A stretch of 64,000 bases of DNA from CAVSUZ01 sp963791885. GTDB taxonomy: Bacteria > Pseudomonadota > Alphaproteobacteria > Acetobacterales > Acetobacteraceae. Of this stretch, positions 36,465-43,613 are shown piece after piece. A model generated the notes under the pieces. The model did not search any database. It was not told the origin of the DNA and saw only the letters and a program-made list of their open reading frames with translations. The stretch lies in the NCBI GenBank assembly GCA_963791885.1, contig CAWBUL010000006.1, positions 1,612,001 to 1,676,000 on the forward strand. The letters are read 5' to 3'. A program made the translations under genes and the position numbers. Numbering within the stretch: position 1 is the first letter of the stretch; each line of letters begins with the position of its first letter.

Positions 36465-37415
36465 ATGCGTCAAGCGACCCTGGCGAGCGTGAGCTTCGAA
36501 CGCTACGGCAAGACCACACGGCGGGGAGCCTTTCTTGCCGAGATGGAGCGGGTCGTGCCGTGGCAGCAGCTCTGTGCGCTGATCGAGCCGGTCTATCCGA
36601 AGCCTGGCAGGGGCCGACCACCGGTGGGACTGGAACGCATGTTGCGCATCTACTTCCTGCAGCTGTGGTTCAATCTCTCGGATCCCGGGGTGGAGGAGGC
36701 GCTGTATGACTCGGCCGCGATGCGGCAGTTTGCCGGCATCGATCTCGGCCGTGAGCCGGTGCCGGACGAGACCACGGTTTGCAAGTTCCGCCACCTGTTG
36801 GAGCAGCACGAGCTTGGAACCGAGATATTTGCCACCGTCAACGAGCATCTTGAGAGTCTGGGTCTGAAGGTGGGCACCGGCACGATCGTGGACGCGACCA
36901 TCATCAGCGCCCCGAGTTCGACCAAGAATGCCACAAAGCAGCGCGACCCCGAGATGCACCAGACCCGCAAGGGCCAGCAGTGGTATTTCGGGATGACGGC
37001 GCATGTCGGGGTAGATAGCAGGACCAGGCTGATCCATTCCGCGGTGGCCACTGCGGCGAATGTGCATGATGCCAGCGTGCTTGGTGACCTGCTACATGGC
37101 GAGGAACGGCGTGTCTGGGGCGACCAAGCCTATCGTGGCCAGCGTCATGTCATCCGCGAGCATGCTCCATCTGCACAGGACTTCACCAACCGGCGATATC
37201 GTCATCGCGGTGTTGTCGATGAGGCGGAGAAAGCTCGCAATCGGACCAAGTCGAAGATACGGGCGAAGGTCGAGCATAGTATCGGGGTCATCAAGCGCGT
37301 GTTTGGATTTGTGAAGGTGCGCTATCGTGGGCTGGACAAGAATGCCCACCGGCTGTTCGTTACCTGCGGCCTCGCCAATCTTTACCTCGCTCGAAGGTCG
37401 CTACTGGCTGCGTGA
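36465..37415 (+). CDS. IS5-family transposase (DDE)
   Basis: 316 residues, intact. The N-terminal domain (MERVVPWQQLCALIEPVYP, GRPPVGLERMLRIYFLQLW, NLSDPGVEEALYDSAAMRQF) is the IS5/IS1182-type DUF772 region. The DDE catalytic core follows: the first Asp in GTIVDATIISAPSS, the second Asp in RVWGDQAYRG and the Glu in AKVEHSIGVIKRVFG (Y-(2)-R-(3)-E-(6)-K pattern approximated). ATG at 36465 has no strong ribosome site. The element appears competent for transposition. Confidence 0.95.
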   Translation: MRQATLASVSFERYGKTTRRGAFLAEMERVVPWQQLCALIEPVYPKPGRGRPPVGLERMLRIYFLQLWFNLSDPGVEEALYDSAAMRQFAGIDLGREPVPDETTVCKFRHLLEQHELGTEIFATVNEHLESLGLKVGTGTIVDATIISAPSSTKNATKQRDPEMHQTRKGQQWYFGMTAHVGVDSRTRLIHSAVATAANVHDASVLGDLLHGEERRVWGDQAYRGQRHVIREHAPSAQDFTNRRYRHRGVVDEAEKARNRTKSKIRAKVEHSIGVIKRVFGFVKVRYRGLDKNAHRLFVTCGLANLYLARRSLLAA

Positions 37416-37552
37416 GAGGAGAGCTGCGTGCGCAGCGCTGCGACGATCCGGCAGACCCGCCGAACAGGCCCGCGAACGCCGAATTCCGGCCTCATGTCGC
37501 ATCCAGATTCTCCGTCTTCGCCACCACCACGACCGGGCGGCGCAGATGGCGG

Positions 37553-37570
37553 GGTTGATCAGAGTTTCCC
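37553..37570 (-). repeat. Right terminal inverted repeat of the IS5-family element
   Basis: On the minus strand it reads GGGAAACTCTGATCAACC. The following TA (37571-37572) is the right copy of the target duplication, and the kinase reading frame resumes with AGG TCG. Confidence 0.78.
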
Positions 37571-37724
37571 TAAGGTCGCCAGTAGAGATACGGGCGTTTC
37601 TGCAGGCGGCTCGGTGGGAGCATCGGGGGATCTGACGGATGCTCGCGCCCTGGGCCGCCCGTGACGGTGGAGGGGCGGTCTGTCTAGGGGCGAAGAACCG
37701 GACGGCATCTTACTCAGCTCGTGA

Positions 37725-38110
37725 GATACCGCCAACGCGGTCGACACACTCGAGGCGAGCCAGACGATCGATAAGGAAGGGCTTGCGCGCCTCGAGTTCG
37801 CCCTCTTCCGGCTGCTGGGTTATGGGGCGGAGAGCAAGGCAAGAACGCTCTACGGTGCGGTTATGACACAGCCCAAGCTTTTCGCTGAGCTCGTGCCGCT
37901 GGTCTACGAGCCGCGGCAAGCCGAACGAGCGGAGCCACCGTCGGACCCGGATCGAGGTGCCGCCCAGACGGCGTGGAGCCTGCTGCACAGGCTGTACTGT
38001 ATGCCTGGACAACAACTGGGCGGCCCGATCAACTCCAAGTCTGTCGCGCAGTTCGTGGCTGAAGCGCGAACCTATTGCCGAGAAAGCGACCGGCTCGAGG
38101 TCTGTGATAG
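37725..38110 (+). pseudogene. Fragment of a large uncharacterised protein (no start codon)
   Basis: The frame is open from just after a TGA at 37722 and has no start until 37863. It reads SQTIDKEGLARLEFALFRLL, YGAESKARTLYGAVMTQPKLFAELVPLVYEP, TAWSLLHRLYCMPG, and SKSVAQFVAEARTYCRESDRLEVCDSILGG. The amphipathic, helical, coherent composition marks it as real coding sequence, not chance. The phrases (LARLEFALFRLL, P-x-LFAELVPLVY, a late DRLEVCDSILG) resemble, from memory, the C-terminal third of large helical-repeat proteins of unknown function found in accessory regions. After about 38110 the similarity ends and the sequence becomes antisense to the recombinase remnant. A decayed gene with only this piece left. 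Confidence 0.5.
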
Positions 38111-38404
38111 CATCCTCGGCGGCATGGTCCCTGTGTGTGGAATGACGGCCTCGAGTTCGCTGGCCGTCGCACCAAGCTCCGAGAGCGCCGCCGTAATGCC
38201 CTTGCGCAATCCATGGAATGACAAACCCTGCAGCCTTCACGGCCGCAGCGAAGGCATGCTTCACGTGGTCAGCTTGCCATCAGGCGCGGCAATCCGGCGC
38301 ACGATCCGCCCGCGTTTGTAATACGCGATCCACTTGCCGTTGCGGACGGGGCGCATCCAGAGGTAGGGCAAGTCGATTGCGGTCACGATGGCTTCCCGTG
38401 CCAT
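38072..38404 (-). pseudogene. Tyrosine recombinase (phage-type integrase) remnant
   Basis: Starting from ATG at 38404 the frame gives MAREAIVTAIDLPYLWMRP, GKWIAYYKRGRIVRRI and stops at TGA 38263-38261, which fits the N-terminus of an integrase arm-binding region. Downstream, KHAFAAAVKAAG appears in another phase. Then, back in the first phase, comes LSFHGLRKGITAALSELGATASELEAVIPHTG, the box-II region with the H-x-L-R catalytic pair. The middle two thirds of the family sequence are missing, two in-frame stops and a frameshift are present, and no terminal Tyr is seen. So it is an internally deleted, dead integrase, evidence of an old integrative element here. Confidence 0.68.
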
Positions 38405-38539
38405 TCGCGATGGGCCCGCGGGGAGTGCGGTCCTCGATGATACACGGGTCAAGCCAAACCGGGGCGGCGACGGCCTCAATAGAAGGAACCGGAAGGCGCC
38501 CTTTCTCGCCCGGTGGCGAGAATAAAATTCGCGAATCAT

Positions 38540-39420
38540 GCACCAGGACGGCTAGAACGCGATTTCGTGTGCACCAGGTGTTTTATTGTGCCTCCGGGCG
38601 CTCAGGTTCGCATGACCAGAGAGCAGCGTCGCCGAAGTCGAAGGCGGAGGTCTTCAAATTTTATCGTGCAAAGGATGAACACTTTGTCCTCGGACAAGGC
38701 AGCATCAGGATGGGTGGGTACTCGAAACATCGAGAGATTGAGAATGCAGCTTTGCAGGACCTGGGCGAAGGAGTGAGAAGCAGTGGCCATCTCGGCCGAT
38801 GCACTTCCCAGCCGGTGGGTGGGGTCCAAAAAACCCTGGACTTCATCTAGATAACCTGTGGGCGCAGGTTGGCCCGCGAATGTCACCATTTGATTTGGTC
38901 ATTCAGGGTGTCGAGATGTGCCGACCCTTCGACTACTATGTATACTGCTTCTCATGCGAGTGTTCGAAACCGGTGCTCGATTCGTTTTGGGCCGATCCGT
39001 TCGACGGAGTGGCGAAGATTTGTAGACATATATGAGCTAGCGAAGACAATCACGCGTGTGCACCTTGAGTTGCGGGGCTTCTCCTACGCTATTTCCCCGA
39101 CAGTCTATACCATCCGGGAGCGTGGTTTGGATCAGCCGAATCTGCATCCATTTGAAGAATCGTTCGAAAACTACACAGTTTCAAAGGGAACAAAATGGGA
39201 CAAATTGTGTTTTTCGGCCTGCGGCGCCGATAGAAGCGAAATTGCCGCCTCTCCCGGATGTCACCGATCCTGTCATAAAGTCGCTATTCGTGCCTGAAGA
39301 GCTACCCGAATAGCGATGCCGGCCGCAGATGCACCGCTGCCGGCAGACGCCCATCTCGTCAACCGGAGCCGGACGGTAGTGATAACTCGGCCCCCGCTAC
39401 CGGACCCGCAACGGTGGCGG
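38540..39420. other. Gene-poor stretch with no supportable coding sequence
   Basis: About 880 bp. Open frames of 78-142 codons occur on both strands (for example 38799-39035, 38869-39297 and minus 38602-38889). None has a recognisable domain, coherent codon bias or a good ribosome site. Base composition shifts to lower GC around 38600-38720 and 39040-39200 (runs such as tttgaagaatcgttcgaaa). It looks like degraded accessory DNA between the integrase remnant and the small Cys-rich remnants. Confidence 0.55.
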
Positions 39421-39566
39421 TCAGACATCTGGCCCCGTGAAACAACCCGCGCAGCGGAGCTTCGCGGCCACGCTCGCCAGCGTCAGGCGCCCCATCTTGG
39501 GCTGCTCGGCCATCCGGCCCAGGCCAATCACGCGCCCGGCGCCGCAGCGCAGCGCGCAGGCTATTC
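39421..39566 (-). pseudogene. Remnant of a small Cys-rich (zinc-ribbon-like) protein, copy 1
   Basis: Reads CALRCGAGRVIGLGRMAEQPKMGRLTLASVAAKLRCAGCFTGPDV then TGA at 39421-39423. The two Cys pairs (LRCGAG and LRCAGC) and the RVIGL core match a family of roughly 100-residue proteins. No start codon is available, because the piece begins inside the end of the chalcone-isomerase gene. A likely continuation (TATVAGPVAGAEL) lies in another phase. Copy 2 at 40218 shares the CGA-RVIGL-RMAE core. Confidence 0.5.
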
Positions 39567-40133
39567 GGTGTTGTTGAGCAATTCACGCTTCAACCGCGCC
39601 GTGGGCGGTTCGGAGCCGATGAAGGTAGCGAGGACAGCGCGAGAAAATACTGGATCGGTGATCGTGCCCAGCGTGTGCCCGTTCATTGCTATCTGGAGCC
39701 CCGCTCGTGTGAAAGCGAGCGTGCTACGGTCGCCGGCGCTCATCGCTGGCACAGCATCTAGGAAGCGTTCGACATCGGAGGGCGCGAGATGGCACGGCGC
39801 TCGGCAGTTCTTCTCGAATCCTTCACTCCAAACCTCACGGGCATGCCTGGCGTCGACGTCATGTACAAATCGCACAACCAAAAGCTTTTTCTCTGGTGAC
39901 TCAAGGATCGCCTCGGCGTCGTGGCTTGGGTGTTCAAGGTAAAGCCCAGCCACGTAGATATTGATGCGCAACCACGAATAGGTGCGTAAAGCAACGCCGT
40001 TCAAGTGAAGCTCCGTGCCGTCGAGTGTTACGGCGTCAGGGAATGCCACCCCCGCTAGCTGCGCGGCCGCCGCGGAGCCGGAAAGCAAGATGATGGCCGC
40101 GGCGCTCACCATGAACCAGTCACGCATTCCCAT
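39561..40133 (-). CDS. Chalcone-isomerase-fold protein, exported
   Basis: 190 residues. A signal peptide, residues 1-24 (MVSAAAIILLSGSAAAAQ), is followed by a chalcone-isomerase-like domain: FPDAVTLDGTELHLNGVALRTYSWLRINIYVAGLYLE, ILESPEKKLLVVRFVHDVDA, and FLDAVPAMSAGDRSTLAFTRAGLQIAMNG. Bacterial members are periplasmic and of unknown or lipid-binding role; true isomerase activity is unlikely without the plant active-site residues. ATG at 40133 or 40127 may be used. It lies between the two Cys-rich remnants, with no operon partner. Confidence 0.85.
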   Translation of the reverse strand: MGMRDWFMVSAAAIILLSGSAAAAQLAGVAFPDAVTLDGTELHLNGVALRTYSWLRINIYVAGLYLEHPSHDAEAILESPEKKLLVVRFVHDVDARHAREVWSEGFEKNCRAPCHLAPSDVERFLDAVPAMSAGDRSTLAFTRAGLQIAMNGHTLGTITDPVFSRAVLATFIGSEPPTARLKRELLNNTE

Positions 40134-40217
40134 CAGCTATAACCATCGATGTTCCTGGCATCATCCTGGCTATACCAAACTTCGGATGGATGAACCGAAC
40201 GAGCACCCGACACGATG

Positions 40218-40382
40218 TCACGAGCGATCCGCGGCAGGCTCGCGCGCCAGATGATGCGTCTTCCGATGCTCTGCCATCCTGACCAGGCCGATCACACGCC
40301 GCGCACCGCAGCCGCAACGCACTTCCAGGTAGTGATCCCGCATTGCCAGGACTTGGGCCGGCCAGGGCGAACGCACGATCAT
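40218..40382 (-). pseudogene. Small Cys-rich protein, copy 2, truncated
   Basis: 54 codons from ATG 40382 (GGGAG upstream): MIVRSPWPAQVLAMRDHYLE, then VRCGCGARRVIGLVRMAEHR and a divergent end, EPAADRS. It carries the first Cys pair (CGCG) of the family but lacks the second half with the other Cys pair that copy 1 retains. It may still be translated as a short product, but compared with the family it is cut. Same strand as copy 1, about 800 bp apart. Confidence 0.45.
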
Positions 40383-40569
40383 AGGGGGCTCCCGCACCCT
40401 GGGAACAAAGCGGGAATTCAGGGGCAGAGGCGAGCGGCGTGCCGATGATTCGCGCTGTCCTTTCGCCTGCATGCCAGCGCAACGAACGTGTCAGCCTTTT
40501 CGTGACCCCGTGATATACGCAACCCGAAGTTGAAGGCTGATACACTGCTTTGATATAGCTAGGAAATCC

Positions 40570-40613
40570 CACAATTATAAATCCTGTGCTCTATCCGGCC
40601 GAGCTACGGGGAC
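40570..40613 (-). pseudogene. 5' half of a tRNA gene (tRNA-Arg-like), truncated
   Basis: On the minus strand: acceptor GTCCCCG (40613-40607), TA, D-stem GCTC, D-loop GGCCGGATA, D-stem GAGC, A26, then an anticodon arm CAGGA-TTTATAA-TTGTG. The D arm pairs perfectly and has the GG of functional tRNAs. The anticodon stem has a mismatch, the loop triplet reads TAT, and no variable loop, T arm (GGTTCGAATCC) or acceptor 3' strand follows. The D-arm sequence resembles bacterial tRNA-Arg(UCU). A broken tRNA at the edge of the decayed island fits a former integration site. Confidence 0.6.
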
Positions 40614-40667
40614 TGCCCGCCTCATGGTATCGTCCGGCCCCGCACCACACCACCCCAACTCCATTGC

Positions 40668-41003
40668 ATGTCCGAACCCCGCATCAAATCCGGCCTCTGG
40701 GTAAGCATGGCCCTTCGCCTTGCCGATAAAGACGGCCAATACGGTGCCATCCTCCGCAAGGGCGACCCAGACTCGGGCGGCATTCTCGTTGTCCTCCGCG
40801 CGTCCCAGGGCCTGGTCGTCCTCTCCCAGGTCCGCGCTGCCGATGGGAAGGAGGCCTGGATGCGCGCCACCGGTCCTGAACCGGTCGACCAGGAAGCTGC
40901 CGATGCCTACCTGGAGCGTGCGACACGCCGCGATCCCGACCTCTGGGTCGTGGAGTTCAACACGCGTGATCTGACCCCACCATTTGAGGCACGCATTCTC
41001 TAA
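40668..41003 (+). CDS. DUF1491 family protein
   Basis: 111 residues. RIKSGLWVSMALRLADKDGQYGAILRKGDPDSGGILVVL is the conserved start of DUF1491, followed by DPDLWVVEFNTRD near the end. The family is found across Alphaproteobacteria as a single small cytoplasmic protein of unknown function. Intact, with normal length. It marks the return to ordinary chromosomal sequence after the decayed region. Confidence 0.85.
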   Translation: MSEPRIKSGLWVSMALRLADKDGQYGAILRKGDPDSGGILVVLRASQGLVVLSQVRAADGKEAWMRATGPEPVDQEAADAYLERATRRDPDLWVVEFNTRDLTPPFEARIL

Positions 41004-41056
41004 ACTAACCTGATTGGGGAAGTATATTCTTTCTGTGGCGTGCACCCTTGCGCCTC

Positions 41057-41077
41057 GGAGAAAATCCCTCTTTCTCC
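41057..41077 (+). promoter_or_regulatory. Leader hairpin before the sulfonate-type importer operon
   Basis: GGAGAAA (41057-41063) and TTTCTCC (41071-41077) form a perfect 7-bp stem with a 7-nt loop, 24 bp upstream of the start codon. No run of T follows, so it is not a standard terminator for the preceding gene. It may affect mRNA stability or be a chance hairpin. Confidence 0.3.
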
Positions 41078-41101
41078 CCAGCACATTTAGAAAGGCCGAT
41101 C

Positions 41102-42073
41102 ATGGCTCCCACCCTCACCCGACGCGGTCTCGGTGCCGCGGCTCTTGCACTCGCCGCTATCCCGCGGACGCGTGCCGCTAACCCGGATACGATTACCATC
41201 GACTGGGCGACCTACAATCCGGTCAGCCTCGTCCTCAAACAACAGCGCGCGCTCGAGCAGGCGTTCGCGCCGGATAAGATTGAGATCCGCTGGGTCCAGT
41301 CGGAGGGATCGAACAAGGCGCTGGAGTTCCTCAACGCCAGCTCCATCGATTTCGGATCCACCGCTGGCGCAGCTGCCCTGATCGCCCGTGTCAATGGCAA
41401 CCCGATCCGCTCGATCTACGTCTACTCCCGCCCCGAATGGACCGCGCTGGTCACCCAGGCCAACAGCCCGATCCACACCGTTCAGGACCTCAGGGGCCAG
41501 CGCATCGCTGTGACCCGCGGGACCGACCCGCACATCTTCCTGGTCCGCGCCCTCGCCTCCGCCGGCATGACTGAACACGACGTAAAGCTCGTGCTGCTGC
41601 AGCATCCGGAAGGCCGCATCGCGCTTGACCGAGGTGACGTGCAGGCATGGGCGGGACTGGATCCCATGATGGCGCAGGCCCAGCTCGAGAATGACGACCG
41701 GCTGTTCTTCCGCCGGCCGGAGTGGAACACCTGGGGCGTCCTCAACGCGCGGGAGGAATTCGCCCAGGCCCATCCCGATCTGGTCCGCCGCGTGCTTATC
41801 GTCTACGAAACCGCACGGCGCTGGGCCGTCGCCCACCCAGCCGATCTGAAGACGATGCTCTCCTCCGCTATGAAACTTCCTGAACCCGTGGTCGCTTTGC
41901 AATTGACCCGCACCGACCTTTCCAGCGGGGCCATCGGCGCGAAGCAGGCCGCAACGATCATCGCGGCTGGCAAGGCGCTCCAGACAGCCGGCGTGCTGCC
42001 CGCCAGCGCCGACGTCACGGCCGTCACGAACCAGATGATCGATCCCGACTTCACCCGCGCAATCGGCGCGTGA
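41102..42073 (+). CDS. Aliphatic-sulfonate-type ABC substrate-binding protein (SsuA-like)
   Basis: 323 residues. A short export signal with twin Arg (TRRGLGAAALALAAIPRTRAAN) precedes an NMT1/SsuA domain: TITIDWATYNPVSLVLKQQRALEQAF, IRWVQSEGSNKALEFLNASSIDFGSTAGAAALIARVNG, QDLRGQRIAVTRGTDPHIFLVRAL. The 'GS(T)AG' and 'GTDPH' features are shared with sulfonate and taurine binders. ATG at 41102 after GAAAGG. Followed by permease and ATPase with 4-bp overlaps. The ligand may be any sulfonate, nitrate or thiamine-precursor-like compound. Confidence 0.88.
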   Translation: MAPTLTRRGLGAAALALAAIPRTRAANPDTITIDWATYNPVSLVLKQQRALEQAFAPDKIEIRWVQSEGSNKALEFLNASSIDFGSTAGAAALIARVNGNPIRSIYVYSRPEWTALVTQANSPIHTVQDLRGQRIAVTRGTDPHIFLVRALASAGMTEHDVKLVLLQHPEGRIALDRGDVQAWAGLDPMMAQAQLENDDRLFFRRPEWNTWGVLNAREEFAQAHPDLVRRVLIVYETARRWAVAHPADLKTMLSSAMKLPEPVVALQLTRTDLSSGAIGAKQAATIIAAGKALQTAGVLPASADVTAVTNQMIDPDFTRAIGA

Positions 42074-42852
42074 CCCGCCCGGCGCGCCAAGCGCCTCCCT
42101 GGCTACTCGGCCTCCTGCTCCCGGCCCTTCTGACAGTGGCGTGGGAGGCGGCGGTCCATTTCGGCTACGCCCAGGGGCGGCTGATGCCACCGCCATCGCG
42201 CCTGGTGGCAAGCGCCATCGCCTCGGCAGGTTCCGGCGAACTCGAGACCAACATCATCGCCACCATGCGACGGGTGCTGATCGGTTTCGCCTGCGGTGCC
42301 GCCGCCGGCACGCTCTGCGGCATGCTGACCGGCGGCTCAACCCTGATGCGCCGGTTGCTCGACCCGTCGATCCAGGCAATCCGCGCCATCCCCTCCATCG
42401 CTTGGGTGCCGCTGTTCATCCTTTGGCTGGGCATTTTCGAAACGTCCAAGCTCGCGCTGATCGCTCTGGGCGTCTTCTTTCCCGTCTACCTTGGAACGCT
42501 CAGCGCGATTCAGGATGTGGATCGTAAACTGATCGAGGTGGGGCGCGTCTTCGGCTTGTCCTCGCTCGGCATAGCCTGCCGGATCACCTGGCCCGCCGTC
42601 CTGCCCGTCTGGTTCGCGTCGTTACGCTCCGGCCTCGGCCTGGGCTTCATGTTCGTCGTTGCCGCCGAACTCATGGGTGCGTCAGAGGGCTTGGGCTACA
42701 TGCTCCTCGACGGCGAACAGATGGGCCGCGCCGACTCCATCCTCGTCGCCATGATCGTCTTCGCCCTGCTCGGCAAGCTCTGCGACAGCATTCTTGTCGT
42801 CGCGAGCAAACCCTTGCTGCGGTGGCAGGACACCGCCCGCGCCCGGCTGTGA
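42070..42852 (+). CDS. ABC transporter permease (SsuC-like)
   Basis: 260 residues, five to six membrane segments. The EAA loop is VDRKLIEVGRVFGLSSLGIACRITWPAVLPVWFASLRSGLGLG, and the AMPSIAWVPLFILWLGIFETSKLALIALGVFFPVYLGT stretch is typical of the SsuC/TauC family. GTG at 42070 overlaps the binding-protein stop (GTGA). Confidence 0.92.
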   Translation: MTRPARQAPPWLLGLLLPALLTVAWEAAVHFGYAQGRLMPPPSRLVASAIASAGSGELETNIIATMRRVLIGFACGAAAGTLCGMLTGGSTLMRRLLDPSIQAIRAIPSIAWVPLFILWLGIFETSKLALIALGVFFPVYLGTLSAIQDVDRKLIEVGRVFGLSSLGIACRITWPAVLPVWFASLRSGLGLGFMFVVAAELMGASEGLGYMLLDGEQMGRADSILVAMIVFALLGKLCDSILVVASKPLLRWQDTARARL

Positions 42853-43610
42853 GCGAAGGTCTGTTTATTCAGGACGTCGGCAAGACCTACGCTGACGGCA
42901 CAGAGGCACTGCGCGATATCCACATCCATGCCACAGCCGGTGAAATCCTCGCCGTTGTCGGCGGCTCCGGCTGCGGCAAGACCACGCTGCTGCGCCTGAT
43001 CGCCGGGCTCGACGAACCATCTGCCGGCAAAATCCGCACCAACGGCACCATCAGCGCCGTCTTTCAGGAGCCACGCCTGCTCCCTTGGCTGACTGTGTCA
43101 GCCAATATCGCGTTCGGTGGCCGGCGCCTGCCGAAGCAGGAGCGCTGGCGCCGCACGGATTGGCTGCTGGAACGCATCGGCCTAAGCGGATACGGACGTC
43201 GCCTTCCCAAGGATCTCTCCGGTGGCCAACAGCAGCGCGTTGCCATCGCCCGAGCCCTGATCGGCCATCCCGACATTCTGCTCTTGGACGAGCCGTTTTC
43301 CGCCCTGGACGCCATCACCAGGGCCAGCCTGCATGCGCTGCTGCTGGACCTCTGGCGCGAACTCGAACCCGCCGTGGTGATGGTCACGCACGACGTCGAT
43401 GAGGCGGTCACGCTCTCTGACCGCGTGATGGTGATGCGTCCGCGTCCGGGCCGCGTGCAGGAGACGCTGGGGATCGACCTACCGCGTCCACGCGACAAAC
43501 TCAGCCCAGATTTCGACGCCGCCCGGCGCACTCTGCTACGAGCTATCGACCGCTCGCTCGCAGCCGATCAGCCCCAACCGACTGCCACCGGTCGATCTCC
43601 CTGGATTTGA
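42849..43610 (+). CDS. ABC transporter ATP-binding protein (SsuB-like)
   Basis: 253 residues. Walker A VGGSGCGKTTLLRLIAGL, Q-loop AVFQEPRLLPWLTVSANI (the 'QEPRLLPW' of SsuB/TauB), signature DLSGGQQQRVAIARALI, Walker B ILLLDEPFSALDAITRASL, and H-loop MVTHDVDEAV. GTG at 42849 overlaps the permease stop; the in-frame extension to 42822 is not needed. Converges on argJ with 3 bp between stops. Confidence 0.93.
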   Translation: MSEGLFIQDVGKTYADGTEALRDIHIHATAGEILAVVGGSGCGKTTLLRLIAGLDEPSAGKIRTNGTISAVFQEPRLLPWLTVSANIAFGGRRLPKQERWRRTDWLLERIGLSGYGRRLPKDLSGGQQQRVAIARALIGHPDILLLDEPFSALDAITRASLHALLLDLWRELEPAVVMVTHDVDEAVTLSDRVMVMRPRPGRVQETLGIDLPRPRDKLSPDFDAARRTLLRAIDRSLAADQPQPTATGRSPWI

Positions 43611-43613
43611 TCC

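Larger units (their letters stand above)
36377..37570 (+). mobile_element. IS5-family insertion sequence, complete, inside the kinase gene
   Basis: About 1,194 bp. Left end GGGAGACTCTGAAGAATC (36377-36394); right end, read inward from 37570, GGGAAACTCTGATCAACC. 14 of 18 positions match. The element is flanked by TA (or CTA) on both sides, as expected for IS5-type target preference, and one intact transposase fills it. The host gene pieces on each side fit together, which fixes the borders to within one or two bases. Confidence 0.88.
35895..37635 (+). pseudogene. P-loop kinase / FlaR-like 'DNA topology modulation' gene, split by an IS element and frameshifted
   Basis: The N-terminal part (35895-36376) reads MRKVAVFGNAGGGKSALARQLAA (P-loop), LFPIDVINYRAGSY, EQWIVDGFDS and LIYVDLPLATHFRWITKR, typical of adenylate-kinase-like FlaR proteins. 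The family's end motif 'RVYHLRSPxEIRAFL' is found in two pieces. RVYHL is at about 36359-36376, one phase away from the N-terminus, and RSPVEIRAFLQAARWEHRGI is at 37573-37635, beyond the IS5-family insertion. Removing the element and one CTA (or TA) copy joins CAT-CTA-AGG-TCG exactly. A missing base near 36345 (GCC TGG where GCC CTG would fit) is still needed to join the phases. So the gene has two independent lesions. As it stands, translation stops at TAG 36375-36377, made at the IS junction. Confidence 0.85.

Noticed and set aside
38869..39297. A possible 142-codon gene in the gene-poor stretch
   Set aside because: No coherent codon pattern, no ribosome site and no family resemblance in any of the competing frames.
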